DNA of 64,000 bases from Loripinus fragilis (GCA_964019695.1 OZ026530.1:33958690-34022689); one strand, 5' to 3'; counted from the stretch's first letter, positions 1 through 13,300 are shown. Translations and numbers: made by a program. Notes: generated by a model not told the origin, from the sequence alone.

Positions 1-555
1 TCTATAGAGAATCTGTTTTTGTAAATTGACAAAATTTTGGCAAATGCCTCAAGGAAAATGTGTGAAAATCCATAGTTTCTTTTCAGTATTAAAATAGTTT
101 TGATAAGCAAACATTTTGGGGCAAAGAAAAGAAAAACAATATCCAGCCCTATTTCATTCAAGCAAATTCAGAATCTTCTATTTACTTGTGCTGGTATAAA
201 AAAAGATTATTCGATTAAAATTATATGATAAAACATCAGATATGCTAATCTGATGTGCAAGAAATTACAATATGATTACGTTTAAGCAAAGCATCAAATG
301 ACAGGTGCATTTAAAGATAAATGTACTTGCGCATGCAATATGTGCATTATGTGCAGTTTTGTCCTACCTACCAGTACACATGCGATTTAATCCATCATCA
401 ACATCATCAAATAACTGCTGAAGAGAAACATAGTCCTAATTACGTTTACTAACATATGACTGTAGTATACCAGTATAAATACCCAACACAGATACCTTAA
501 TCATTAGAGCATAGACAGTTGCACCAAACTCAATCAAAATGTTATTTTACAGCTA

Positions 556-1832
556 CAAGGTGTGATCAAAAAGTTCTCAGCCGATATGCTTTGGTGATAT
601 TTATTGAATTAAAATCTTTATCAGCCAGTCATTTGATCTAATTGATGGAAATTGGGAGTGTGAAAGCATGCGTCATGCTTGGTTGCTTATACAAAACGCA
701 TTTGCGAGAAGAGGGTGTGACACATTTGCAAAATGGAGAAACTTGAAATCAGAGGGGTTATCAAGTACCTCTGTAAGAACAGGAATGCCTCCCAAGGAAA
801 TGCATGAATGCATCCGTTGGGAAGGAGTCTCCTTCTTATAGCACAGTGAAAAGTGCAGCAGAGTTGAAGAGGGAGAGAGAGAGAGCATGGAGGATGATGG
901 ACGGTCTGACCGCCCAAAAGATGCCACCACTGATGAAAATGTAATGGTTGTGCACACCCTGGTAATGTGTGATAGGAGTTGAGCCATGCGAAGCATAGCT
1001 AGCGAAGTGGGCATGATTTTTCAGGCATTACAATCAATCCTAACCGACATCTTAGGTATGTAAAAGGTTTCAGCATGATTGGAGCCTCGAATGTAGACCA
1101 ATGATCAGAAATGGAGCGGGTTCAATATTTCTACTAGTATGTATCCCCTGCCTTGCTATGAAGATGATCCAAGCGATTTTATTGAGCGAGTTGTAACCCA
1201 AGATGAGACATGGGTTAACCGCTTTGAGCCAGAGTCAAAAATGAAGAGCAAACAATGGAAGCAACCAAACTCGCCCCTCTTAAGAAATTAAAGAGGGTTC
1301 ATTCAGCAGGGAAGGTGATGGCCTCAATCATTTGGGATAGTCAAGGGGTGATCATGATTGATTATCTTGTACAAGGTCGCACTATTAACGGTGCATATTA
1401 TGCAGGCGAAATGAGACAGCTGCGCCAGGAAATCGCAAGAAAGAGGTTAGGAAAACTGACTCGCGGTGTTCTGCTCTTGCAGGAAAACGCCCCCTGTCCA
1501 CATGACTGCTGCGACTGTACGTGAATTTGAAATCCTTCCTCATCCCACATATTCTCCTGATATGGCACATTCTGACTTCTATCTGTTCCCTAAACTGAAA
1601 TACCATCATCGTGGTACACAGTATGGAAGCAATGAATGCGCCATAGCTGCAGTAAACGAGTACTTTGGGGACCAGGAAAAGGCCAAGTATTTTTAAAGGG
1701 ATAAGAAAGCTCGAACAGAGATGGACTAAGTGCATTGCCTTAAAGGGAGATTATATTGAACAGTAATGGTCAAATTTTTATTCACTGGTAGTCCAAAGTA
1801 CAAGAGGCTGAGAACTTCTTGATCATCCCTTG
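556..1832 (+). mobile_element. mariner-family transposon relic
   Basis: A 1277-bp element bounded by imperfect terminal inverted repeats of about 27 bp. The left end begins CAAGGTGTGATCAAAAAG and the right end is the complement of CAAGGGATGATCAAGAAG. Both sides are flanked by TA (554-555 and 1833-1834), the normal mariner target duplication. Length and ends match a full-size mariner. The interior encodes a broken transposase, so this copy cannot move by itself. Confidence 0.93.
733..1766 (+). pseudogene. mariner transposase pseudogene
   Basis: Translated pieces in several frames match a mariner transposase (DDE/D superfamily; DNA-binding helix-turn-helix domains then an RNase H-like catalytic domain). 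Recognisable pieces in order are MEKLEIRGVIKYLCK, a helix-turn-helix stretch around SILTDIL, VTQDETWVNRFEPESK, KRVHSAGKVMASIIWDSQG, GVLLLQENAP, LPHPTYSPDMAHSDFYLFP and CIALKGDYIEQ just before a TAA. The first catalytic Asp is in QDETW. The second position reads Glu (QENAP) and the third lies in YSPD. The spacing between the second and third is about 24 residues, against 34 in typical mariners, which implies a deletion. There are frameshifts (for example near 1255 and 1495) and in-frame stops near 1060-1110. Certain as a family assignment; non-functional. Confidence 0.93.
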
Positions 1833-1834
1833 TA

Positions 1835-3934
1835 TAGGGAGCAGTTTAATGGAAAACTGCGGAAACATTTAACATATGCGGGGTTTGTATTGTTCTCATT
1901 ACAATGCATGTAAACACTTTAAAAGAAACATGGACAGAAAATCAAATTCGTTTTGGGTGGTACAATGAAAGTGTTGTAGGCCAAACACAAACATAATGTC
2001 AAGTTTCTTTGGTTTTGGACAATCATTTCATGAAAAATGTTTTTGGAAAGAGTCTCTGTTTTATTTTAGTAAATGAAAACAAAATAAACCAGCTCATTAC
2101 AGTTTGGTACTTATCCTCATACGCGAGTAGTGAAGAAACAGATGAACCTGTGCAAAAGCATTGTCTTGCAAGAGCCTTCACTACTTGGGAACATAAAGTA
2201 TGTATGTATATAAAAGAAGTTTAGACCAATTTTACAAGGCTATGCCTACCAGAAAGCTACGTATGTATGCATAAAGAATGATATTATACAACTGCTATAA
2301 GTATATCTTAACTTGTATAGTTATTGATCAAATCTAATGTTTAATATGCATTTTAAATATTTCCATTAATATACAACGTTCAAACTAACATGCGCATTAT
2401 GAATATGTAAACTAAGGTGTAATATGATAAACTTTTTGTAGACAAAAAAACTCTAATAGAATACTTTTCCAAACAGAGTGGACCAAGATGAAATTTCACA
2501 AAATGCGGCATTTCATCAGTGTCTGCGCTATTTACGAAGACAAAATCGACCTTCAGAGAAAGAAATATACTGACAGAATTTAATAATGGCAACTCTTAGA
2601 TAGCATTTTTAATATATGTCCCCAAACAGAAAGCAGAACGACCATTAAGAGTGTACATTTGTAAGTAACACATAAACAAGGTGTCCAATTAAAATGAATT
2701 TAACGATCTGGAAATGTTTACTATTTTGAAAAAGGGGTAAGTTGTTACGTGTGACAAAATGTTATCAGTGAAATATTCCCAACTTGTTTAAATCAAGAAA
2801 CACGAGAAGCATAAAGTTTGTGTCATGGAATTCTTTAGTCCTCAAGGAATCACTCTCATATTGCTTGGCAGGTCTGTGATACAGTCTGTTCGCTTATTTG
2901 ACGTTCATCGATGTGTACCTTTTTCATTTGATGGCTTAAAATCTCCTCTTCTTAGGAAATGTTTCAGTGACCTAAATTTATACGAAGCAGTAACGTCATC
3001 AGATTTGGTTGTACAGTATAAACGTAAGTTTTTGCTGATGATGCCAACTCTTGAAGGCATGAGCGAAGCACAGGAAGTTTACATTCAACTGTCTTTAGAA
3101 AGATATTAAGTGAAGTTATTGGTGCGTAATTTAAGTCCGTCAGTATATATTGTAATCTGTGACAGCTCAATATATTAAAATGGACCATCATAACTGTAGC
3201 ACTCTTTATGGAAATGTCTATAAGTCTACACAGGGAGTTTTATCTTTGAAAGTGCATCTGTGTTACTGATCAATTACTAGGACAAACATAATGAACCCAT
3301 ATAGGGATATTTTCTACTTTATTCACCAGAAACAAAATCAAACAACGAACATCTAATCTGATTAATTATTAAATAGAATAAACAAATCACAGTCATATTA
3401 TTTAACCAACATATTAAGTTTCTTAAAGAACATAATCGGAAAGTAAATTTAAGTCCAAAATCAGAAATACAATCGTTTTACAAACCAAAAAAGAACAGAA
3501 AGGCAATTGAATGAAAACATAGAGAAGAAATTGAACCACAAATATGACATTTAATGGCTTATTTTATTGCTTTAACTGTTTATTGTTTTGTTTGCTTAGC
3601 TAATTTCTTGACTCCAGATGGTTGATTTGCGCTATGCATAAGAAAGGCGGAATCAGGATAACTGATGTGAGCCTTGTGTTATGACAAAGAAAATTGATAA
3701 TATTACGTCACATCACATCCATAGTCGTCGTTTCAGCAACAGATTTGTTGGTTCATTTCCCTTTCCTTTTCGTCGTTTTAATTTCCTTTCTGTATTTCTT
3801 GTTTTAACTTCGTGTCTATTGTATACTGCTTAATCCACATATTAAACATGAATGAAGTAATTAGTTGAAACCAAAAAATACTTTGATTTTGTTCTTATTG
3901 TGTTGTTATAATTTCTTAAATCATGTGCCTAGCG
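1835..3934. other. unassigned AT-rich region
   Basis: No coding exon with good splice signals on either strand, no clear transposon ends and no tandem array. The short open frames here have no recognisable domains. It lies downstream of any predicted 3' end of the minus-strand gene. Confidence 0.5.
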
Positions 3935-4035
3935 TCCTTTTTTGTGGGACATCCCCAAACAGTACAGATCCAGATCAGACGCCGCAAGACGCGGCATCTG
4001 ATCAGGTTCTCCACTGTGTGCTTACAGAATTTTCT
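3935..4035. mobile_element. short palindromic repeat (family H)
   Basis: Contains a hairpin with arms around GATCAGACGCCGC and GCGGCATCTGATC, preceded by CAGTACAGATCCA. A related hairpin is at 33585-33665, and a single arm is near 50920. Repeated short palindromes of this kind are typical of non-autonomous DNA transposons, but I cannot define the ends. Confidence 0.5.
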
Positions 4036-4577
4036 ATTAAAATTTGAATAAAAACAAAAAATACCACCTAACATCCCTGAAAAGGGAAATGGAAATGGGA
4101 AAATACATTCAGAATAAATGGGTTAAAATAAAAAAAGGCATGCCACTATAATATGTTATCTAACTACTTATGGCCTGAATCTACTTTTTCTACATTACCA
4201 TTTTGGTAAACACTAAATATATGGACGAGTCTCTGAGTCTGTTAATTTATACAAAGGTATTACATTAGTAATAGCTTTCCAGGTGATCAGTGTGTGAACT
4301 CTGGCTGGCTGCTCATAATTAAATAATTTCATGAGTGATTTGCCTTCATTAAATATCAATTAAACGTGTTTATCAAACACTTTTTTAATCTTTAGAAAAA
4401 TGTTTCTACTAATCATATGCATACAATCTAGTTTTATACAATAACATATACTCAAACAAAAAAATAACGTCCGATTTTCATGGTACTGTATCTATCAATC
4501 CAGTTAAGATGTCGCAACAAAAATAAAACCAAAATGTTTATCAAACGTAGGACACACAAAAATTGGTAATTATTTGA

Positions 4578-4583
4578 TTTTAT
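4578..4583 (-). terminator. candidate polyadenylation signal
   Basis: AATAAA on the minus strand, within AAAATAAAATC, about 90 bp beyond the stop of the tentative last exon. Such hexamers are common by chance in AT-rich DNA; support comes only from its position. Confidence 0.2.
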
Positions 4584-4671
4584 TTTCTTATCATGGAGGG
4601 TTATTGAACCTAATGTGCACACAGCTTTTTCCATTATCATCAGGAAGTTTATCATCAAAACGTGACACATT

Positions 4672-4715
4672 TTACGTTAAATGGCAGCCAGAAACGTCCG
4701 ACGATGAAAAAACAT
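4672..4715 (-). CDS. possible terminal exon of the secreted repeat protein gene
   Basis: On the minus strand a pyrimidine-rich acceptor (GGACTTTTTAG) precedes a 44-bp piece that enters in phase 1, the phase of the donor at 7010. It would encode DVFSSSDVSGCHLT and then TAA. An AATAAA hexamer follows on the minus strand at 4583-4578, about 90 bp after the stop. With this piece the whole gene model sums to exactly 889 codons including the stop. The exon is very short and its composition carries little information, so this is a tentative pick among several possible acceptors. An alternative ending by read-through of the 7011-7301 exon is described there. Confidence 0.22.
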
Positions 4716-6452
4716 CTAAAAAGTCCAAGTCTGCTTATTGAACGAGCGACATTGCAGTTCAAAACCTTAAATTTACTAAATTAACTGAAATTACCTCCCT
4801 TTGAATTAAACAAATAACAATTTAAGAACTTCCAAATCTCCTTAACCTAACATTATGTTGAGACCGTTTTTGTTTTAATGTGTTGTGTTTGTTTATGACA
4901 ACAATTACACAAAAGAGAACGACAAAATCTATGGCTGATGTTGGGCATCAAAGGTTTACTAAATCTGTGTTTTATACCCCACCCTAACTGCAAAATCATC
5001 AAAAAATTTCCATTATTAATTGGTTTGATGCTGATTATTCTTAATTAATGTTGAAAAGCTTGTGATGACGAAAAAAATCAAATTTGTCCGATTCTGTTGA
5101 TTATCAAAATACTGGACCAAAAATGAATTTTCTGAGTGTTTTCACGCACACTCGAGATCGGTATTTTGTCACGTCAGAGTATGTTACAGATTAATGACTG
5201 TGGTCGTAAAAGCAATGCATACAGCTAACAAGCATAGCATCAATAGAGTTTGCTCAGTGATGTTAAAATGTGCTTAAAAATTCGAGATTATGACGGACAC
5301 GCAAGGTATTGATGTTGTGACTTTTGATTTTAACGGTACTTGTGTTCGCTGCTTTGTCAGCGGCTCTACTGATTATCAAATTAATTTATCTTTGTTGCAA
5401 AACGTTCCTAAATGATCACAGTGGGTAATGTGAAATTTTGAATGAAATGCATTCATACATTTGGAACTGGCAAACATAAACGTCAAGCGGACAGAACTTT
5501 ATTGTTTCAGTATACATTGGGATTGCTACACATGTGCATTCCCTTTGTTTAATCACTGTGATAATTAACTAAATAGAGGATCTTACATGACTGCTCATGC
5601 TTTATTGAATTTATTAAAATAGTTGAGGAAAAGAGATAAAATGCGAAGCTTGCCGTGCATCTTATCTTTTTTCTCAGGGAGTTTAATAAATATAATAATA
5701 CTGGAGGTCAAATGTTAGATTCTATTTATCATATGACATTAAAATTATTTTCAAATAATAATCTTGGCGTGAAAAAGTTAGGGTTTTGCCATATGCGTGA
5801 CGTTGAAAGTGTCATACTCCAGAAAATCTGTAAACCACTAGTGGTTTATGTTATTTAATGCATGGCGTTATTTCACACTCAGGCGCGACGTCATGTGGTA
5901 ATTTATCTTATTATCTACATTCTTTAAATGCATATAATCTATAAAAGCTTGGAAGATTTACATTAAAAATACCCCTAGTTTTAAATCAGTCATATTAATT
6001 TTGACTCTCAGGTGTGGTTCGACTAAATGGGCCAGTACGTTAGATTTTGACACTTATTACTTATGTACAACAGTACTAACATGCTGTCTTATCAAGGAGA
6101 AGTCTCTGGAGACGTTCGCATGTGCTTTCTCTGCTTGACATATCAATAAGAACCAAACCTCAGGTGTTAGCTTATTATTAATGCCGCATATGGATGTCGT
6201 GATGTATAGCTATTCAGGTAGATGCGTCCACATATTTAGTGATGTTAAAAATCTACAGTAAATCTACAAAATATGTCTTACCCATAGCGTCTCAAGAACT
6301 TAAACAACTGTTCAACTATAAAATAAAACTCTCAGAATCAATTCAGTATTATAGTAAGCGAGAACAACATATTGTATGACAACCCGTACATTCTCAAAGC
6401 AGGCAAACGAAGGTGTACGCAATAGTAATGTTTTGTTTGTAAATTATTTGAA
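4716..6452 (-). other. unassigned, probably last intron
   Basis: AT-rich sequence with no repeat family that I can define and no convincing exon. If the tentative terminal exon is right, this is the distal part of the last intron of the minus-strand gene. Confidence 0.4.
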
Positions 6453-6606
6453 TGTCTTAAGCGGCCAATCAAAAATAGACAAAGACAAAGGTCTAAAAGA
6501 CAATTGGTAACTTATTGCAATTCGAATGTATTGCAGAATGCTGGGGCATTCTGCAATACTTTTGACCTGCATTAAGCGATGATTGGTCTTGGTCTCTTGG
6601 GCAAGA
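6453..6606. mobile_element. palindromic MITE, family A (copy 1, end-truncated)
   Basis: Centred on the palindrome TGTATTGCAGAATGCTGG / GGCATTCTGCAATACTTTTG, continuing to GACCTGCATTAAGCGATGAT. The same core occurs in six other copies, several with clean TA-flanked ends. The termini have decayed in this copy. Confidence 0.7.
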
Positions 6607-6746
6607 ACCTAGTTAATTCAGTTCTTCATCCCTCCTGGGTACAAATATTGTAACAACAGTAGGTAAGATAGACTTCTGATGAAAAATGTAACACTTTGGC
6701 AGAATTGAATATACCATGAAACAAATGAAAAAGTATCAAGTAAATG

Positions 6747-6962
6747 AAAGCTTATCTGATATTTTAAGCTTTGCTTTCTTGCTTGGACCCTTACTCTGAA
6801 GAATTAAATTTTGTAAAATTGACTTTGTTCACTGTTCGTCTTTTTGGGCTGCTTTGAACCAGCCTCTGTCTCAGAGTTAGCTTAATTTGTTGGAGGTGCT
6901 GATTGCATGAGGCTTGCTGTTTTCTATAGTAGCGATGGTGGTAGTTGCTTTTGCTTTCTTTA
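6747..6962 (-). pseudogene. decayed tandem duplicate of the 7011-7301 exon
   Basis: On the minus strand this repeats the neighbouring exon almost end to end: KKAKATTTIATIEN, then sequence corresponding to the SAPPTN, EAGSKQPSK and KKGKLKISG parts. It carries a stop near 6877, frameshifts, and a donor changed from GT to AT. The duplicate lies directly 3' of the functional-looking exon. It looks like a local exon duplication that lost function. Confidence 0.75.
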
Positions 6963-7010
6963 TTTCGTTATTTAGAATACCATGAAAAAACAAATGAAAT
7001 GAAAGCTTAC

Positions 7011-7301
7011 CTGATATTTTAAGCTTTCCTTTCTTGCTCGGGTCCTTCCTTTTAAGAACTAAATTTTCTAAATTTGACTTTGCTTTACTGGGCTGCTTTG
7101 AACCAGCCTCTGTTGCAAAGGCAGCTGTGTTAGTTGGAGGTGCTGATTGCACGAGGCTTGGTGTGGTCTGTTCTGGATTGTTATTTTCTATCGTTGCTAT
7201 AGTAGTTGTTGCTTTTGCCTTCTTTTTTCTCTTCCTCTTTCGCAACTTGGCTCTTAGGTGAGGGTTTCTCTCCAGGAAATCACGACGTTTTTCCGCCGGT
7301 G
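7011..7301 (-). CDS. exon: Lys/Arg-rich segment of the secreted repeat protein
   Basis: A 291-bp symmetric phase-1 exon. The acceptor is TGATATTTTCAG and the donor is ATATCAG|GTAAGC, a strong site. It encodes about 97 residues: APAEKRRDFLERNPHLRAK, a very basic run LRKRKRKKKAKA, a Thr/Ile stretch TTTIATIEN, a neutral Pro/Thr/Ala part and a second basic part ending LKRKDPSKKGKLKIS. The basic runs could be nuclear-type signals in isolation. In the context of an upstream signal peptide they look more like processing sites or a polybasic matrix-binding segment. If the donor is not used, the frame stays open into the decayed duplicate and ends at 6877 with SNKLS, an alternative C-terminus. The incoming frame matches the donor at 10888. 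Confidence 0.72.
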
Positions 7302-10300
7302 CTGAAAATATCATGAGATTTTGGTCCTTATCAGAATGGTCATTTCTGATAAGAAATTGTTGTTTCCTGAACGTTCAGAAATGTTTCTACAAAATATATG
7401 ACACGAATAATAGCCAAGGGGGTCGGAAATACATTAATTCCATCTTAAATGCACATTATGATATACATTCGACTTGAGTATGAAAAGATGAAACCCATAA
7501 TTTTGAAGAACTTGATGCTGTCCTATTAAAAAAGTAAAATAATTGATTGTTTTTCTTGTTTTTATTTTGTTCTTGCATCATCTGTTTCGTCGCCGAGTCC
7601 AACACATTTACGAGTCCAAACAATAAACACAACTGTCACATGCCAAATACATTAGATATAATTTCAATGTGTCTTCAGAAGATATATCATATAAACGACT
7701 ACTCGACTATTTAATCTTTTGCTCTTGGTAGGAAAAATACGCCAGAAGACGCTTTCAAAGCGGAAAATAAGCTTTATCATTTACGAGACATTTGCTTTTG
7801 GGCTGATAATGTTTCCATAGAACAACATAGAGTAAATACAAGGTTAGCTTTTAAAAAAGCATAGAGCCATCGCATGGCGTTATACAGTTTTTAAAGATGA
7901 ACTTTTATAGTGATTTATTATTGCATTTGCTGAAGCCACTAATTTCAGTGTTTCATGGACTTCAAGCTCTGAATATTTTTTTGTTTTAGTTAATGATTTG
8001 CACATAGGTGATCCATTGGAAGCAAATAAAAGACAGGAAATATGCATATTCCAGTAAGACTCTGCTCATGAACACACTGAATAATTGTATAGTTAACCCC
8101 CTCCCCAGCAGTATGTATTAGGTCATTCAACCGTATTCCTCAATCGAATTCAATGCACATAATGCCTAAGGGCATATTGAAACTGACCCATCTACATCTA
8201 GATATTTCGTCACATTTAGTCTAGAATATCCGAAGGGCCCACATTTGATTGGGATTCTCGTTCAGTGGTAAGGTCTCTAATAGGGCTTTTCGCTTTTAGA
8301 AGCAATCAAGTATCCAAAGTATATCAACATCGCTCACGCAATGATGGAAGTTTGGAAGTAACTTGGTCGACGGGGAGTCTGAGAAAGAACTGTAAAAGAC
8401 ACTGCTGTTGGGGAGTTAACCCCTGATCCAATTCCGCAACTTGCTAATGGAACAGGCCCGAATCGAACACGCGCTTGTGAATAATCTTCAGTTACTACAA
8501 TTGCTGTATAAACCTTTGCGTTAAAGGGTAACTTTAAGTGCAAAGTTTGAGTGTCCAATCCTTATCAGTGTTTCTTGGTAAACATATAGATAAGTTTTCT
8601 AATTTACGAGACCTAACTTACAGGACATATAATTATTTGAGATGAGCATGAAAACGTTTATAACCTCAGGCCCAGGACTGACCTATCACAGTTATCAGTG
8701 TATTTTGGAAAGATTGGAGGATCTTTATTGTACACATAACGATTTTATTTTATAGAAACAAGAAATGAGTTTATGATCAGTGGTCAAGCATATGTTATTT
8801 TCTAATATGCGAGGCACAACGATTTTATTGTTTTATTTAAATGTTTTAATATAGGATTGAGAACAACTACTTTGTTATACACTCAGAAAGTAGAAATTTA
8901 AAATGTATATGTTTTGCCATGTAATCACAACGCCTTTGGCGAACAGTTGTTGGTTTATCGTTGACCTTTGATGAAATGGCAGCAACTTGAATGAACGCAC
9001 AATTAATGTGTCATCTAAAAGACATTAAAATTGACGTTGGCACGTGTTTTGTATGCAAACTAGAAACAGTCTATGTTTGACTGCATGTGAAAACCCTTCT
9101 ACATTATTACCACGTTTAGCAAAAGTTTAGACCAATCTGAAATGAGAGTATAATTTACAGGACTTTCTATTCTAATATACGAGTCTTTTTTCGTTTGCAT
9201 ATTAGATACAATCCTTGATTTTTTTTTCAAAATAAATTTTGCTTTAGTTATGTTTTCTATAAAGGCAATGCATGTGTAAATTGTGTTTTTTTTTAGCTTT
9301 GTTCTCGTGTATGTGTTTAGTTAGACTAATGTTAAGAAATTGTTCTGAAAATAAGTATTTTTCTTAAAATGACTGTTCGTTAGAGTAAATTTGCAGGATA
9401 CTTGCAAAACTTATTGATTATTAATAATAATGTTTAATGTCAGGGCAAATACAGACCACTGAGTTTTTATTCATACAGACTATTGCTAAACATTCTTTGT
9501 GTCTTAGGTAATGACACCCGGCTTTAAAATTCTTCCATTATTTGCATGTATCATCAACCATTCGGATACATAAGTACCAAGTTTCCAGTGAGGTTAAACA
9601 TTTTCTCTCTTGGATAGAATCAGGTACTATTAATTGATGGTGACGACTGTTTTAGCAAAGGCTGAAGTTGAAAAATTGTCTAATTTTCGGGACATTGTGT
9701 CTAATGTACGAGACAAACTGTTTTTAGGAGAGAAACAGTCAGAATGGGCTTCATTCACTCGACACACCTCTATATTTATAAATTTGTCATCTCCTAACAG
9801 TGTTGCAAGCAACAGCAATGTCCCTAGCAACAAATAGTTATATAATTGTTGTGTAATAGTTACCAAGTTTATAGTTTAACAAAGGCGAACTGTTCTCCAA
9901 AATACGTGAATTTTTTACCAGTGACGTATGGAATAACTACATAGGATTGTACTTAATGACGAAATATGGCATACTTAGCAAAATGCCATATGAATGATGT
10001 CATTTAAAACAAATCTTGTTGTACTTGTCCCGTAAGTTAGGTCTCATTAATTAGAAAATTTATCTAAATGTTGAAAAAAAATTGCTGATAAGGATAGTGC
10101 AATCAAACCTTGCGCTTAAAGCTGCCCTTGAAGGCAAAGATCAATAAAACACTTGTAATTGTAATTACTGAAGATTATATTTACTCTGTGTTATTCTATG
10201 CAAACATTATCAGTTCAAAAGCTAATGTCTCGTAAATGATAAAGCCGTACTATTCAAAAGAAAATACCGTTTTGAAAGTATGAAAAGTGTCTTCTGACGT

Positions 10301-13300
10301 ATTTTTACTATCAAGAGCATGAGATCAAATAGTCGATTATTAGTTTATATGATATAAAATACATCTTCAAAACACATATTGCAGTTATATTTAAAGTATT
10401 TGGTATGTGATAATTGGGTGTATTGTTTGGACTCGTAAATTTGTTGGATTTTGTGACAAAACAGACGATGTAAAAACAAAACAAAAAACATGAAAAACAA
10501 GCCATAATTTTGTCATTTTAATAGGACAGCACCAAGTTCCTTAAAATTATTAGTTTCATTTTTCCATACTCAAGTCGAGTGTGTATTAAAATGTGCATTT
10601 ACAATGGAATTAACGTCTGGCGACACGCGGATCTCCGACCCCCTTGGCTATTATTCGTGTCATATATTTTGTAGAAACATTGCTGAACGTTCAGGAAACA
10701 TCTATTTCTTATCAGAAATGACCATTTCGTCGAAAAGTCTCATTTATTACTTATGAAAATGTGTAGTTAGTGTTCTACGTAAGAATGGGTCTTGAGCACC
10801 CAAAGCATACGTTAAAACTAGTGGGTAAGCAATAATTTATAATTTTTCGCTCAAAATTTTAGTATAAGTTTTGGCTCCTTTGACCTACTTTTATCGGGTC
10901 TGGCCTCTATCTCTTCAGGAACATCTGTGGTATTTAGCCTGTCTAGAGGACCTAGGGCTGGTTCTGGTGTTGTTCCCTGCCAACCTGCAACTGGTGGTGG
11001 GGCTGGTGGCCCATGTGTCGCTGGTCCGAAGTATGGTAGAAGAAAGTCAAGAGTTGTGCCCAAGGGCATTGTGCCTAAAGCAGACAAGACATGTGATTCG
11101 TATCATGAAAATATACGGTTATCCTGGCTATAGCATGTTATAATATTTAGAATCAATCACGAAGTGTGAGGGTAGGATAGAAACATCCGTCCTGAAGATC
11201 GCCGTTTGGCATCACGAGGCTTGCAGAGTGATGACAAATGGTGATCCCGAGGGACCGGTTTTTCTTTTCTACCCTAACACAAATAATGGTCACCGCTGTT
11301 TTATTTGATTTATGTATTTATTTCAAAATAAGCTTCCAGAAGTCCCTAAATACGCTTGGATGCAATTTCACATGATAACGTCACTTTAACATAACAACGA
11401 CGTCGTGGGTAAGAAAGCATGGGTAAGATAAGATTTTCTATCCCAGGGTAAAATCTCAGAAATCCTTATCTGGTGTGCAAGAATAATCTGTATTGAGTGT
11501 GAGGGTTGGATAGAAGACTCCGTACCAAGCATCACCTTTTGGCATCAAGAGGCTTGCCTAGTGATGACAAACAGTGATCGAGAGGGGTGGATTTTTCTAT
11601 CCCATCCTGATACAAATAATGAATAATTTATAAACGTTAACACAAACAACTCAGCATAAATCATAAAATTACATCTGGGAGGCTTTGACGAATACTGGTA
11701 CCCTCTACCCTATATTTCAAAAATCACAAGAATTTGGGCTGGACAGTGTGATACCGTTCGCATTTTGACCAACAGCGACGATCGTCATACATTGTACAGG
11801 AGGATTGATCGTTTCAGTATTTTAGAGCTCAATATGAGTTTGCTCTAATGAAAATTTATTTATTTTATTGAAAACGTATTGCGGGTGAAAGTGGGTAATT
11901 TGATAAGTAGTCATGTCTCACTAATTAAGACAAAATGTTAGATTTTGCGAAAATCGAACATGTGTGGATCTAAAAGAAATTGTCAGAGAGGGTCAAACTC
12001 TGACAACGTTTTTTTTTTTTTTTTTCTTTTAGTTGATGAAGGGAGAGATGATCATAATACCACTAAAGCAGGCTATTGTCAGCCCGCCAGTGAAACGCCA
12101 TTATATATTAGTAATGGTTATTCGATCTCAATGGCCAATGATGGCCTAAAGTTGAATGATGGCTTGGTTTTTCATGGGATCTGGACCAGTAATGCTAAGA
12201 AACAACATTTTTATGATTTTCAGTGGGGGAGTTGGTCTTGAACCCCCGCCACCCCCATGGATCCACGCATGTTGAAAATCTGGGTATCAATATTCAAAGG
12301 GGTATCTTGCATGTACTTTTGAATATTAGGCAATATCTTTACTGTCTAGGGAAATCGACACACCCGGCTATTTCGGAATGCAAAATGAGTAGTCATGACA
12401 TTTAGATTTAGAAGATATTCAATAAAATGTAAGTAGCCAGTTAGGAATTTTGGTGAGTATATATAATCTAAGTACCTGTTCCACTGAAATTAATTGGTTA
12501 TTTTTACTGTATTTCCTCAGATGGCAAAATAAGCTGTCATGGCATTTTGGTTAGAAGATAATCAATAAAATGCAAGTAGCCAGTTAGGATTTTTGGTGAG
12601 TATATATAATCTAACTGAGGCAGCCTTTGTGTGTTCCTGTCCCCCTGAAATTAATTGGCTATTTTCACTGTCTTCTCTCCCCTGTCCACCAAATAAATTC
12701 GACTTTAGTTAAGAGTGCGTAACGGAAATTTAATGTTCTTATTTCTCAACCAAAACATATGTTGTGGGTACTCAAAAGAACCGTCTCAATGAGACGGTTC
12801 TTTTGAGCACCCAAAAATATGTTAAAACTGATGGGTAAGAAAATATTTACAGTTTTACGCTGAAAAAATTGTATATCTAAACCTGTGAATTTTAATATGC
12901 TTCTTATATTCCCCATTCCACAATAATGTTGCCCTTTGGTATTTGCTCCATTTCTCTTCTGAAAGTAATGCCCTTTTCCCGTGCTCTTCAAGACTCAGTA
13001 TGGGACTTAGCACCGGTCCAAAAAATAAAACACGATGTTATATCATATCAATCATGGTATCTAAGCGTATGCAAACATACTTAATAACTGTCCTTTATTT
13101 CAAACAATATGACAGAAAATTACAGTGAGAGACAGTTTATATGGCCGCACAAGACAACATATAACTTGAATACAGCATCAGCTCTGGGATAAATACAGTA
13201 AAACATGTATTTAGCGGCCGCTAAAGGGAATACCATAATGGGTTTTCAATACCGATTATCGCTTAATGCAGGTCACAAGTATTGCAGAATGCTCAAAGGG

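Noticed and set aside
4022..4070. Alternative terminal exon with acceptor CCCTTTTCAG near 4069
   Set aside because: Open for about 50 codons in phase 1, but most of it is the family H palindromic repeat.
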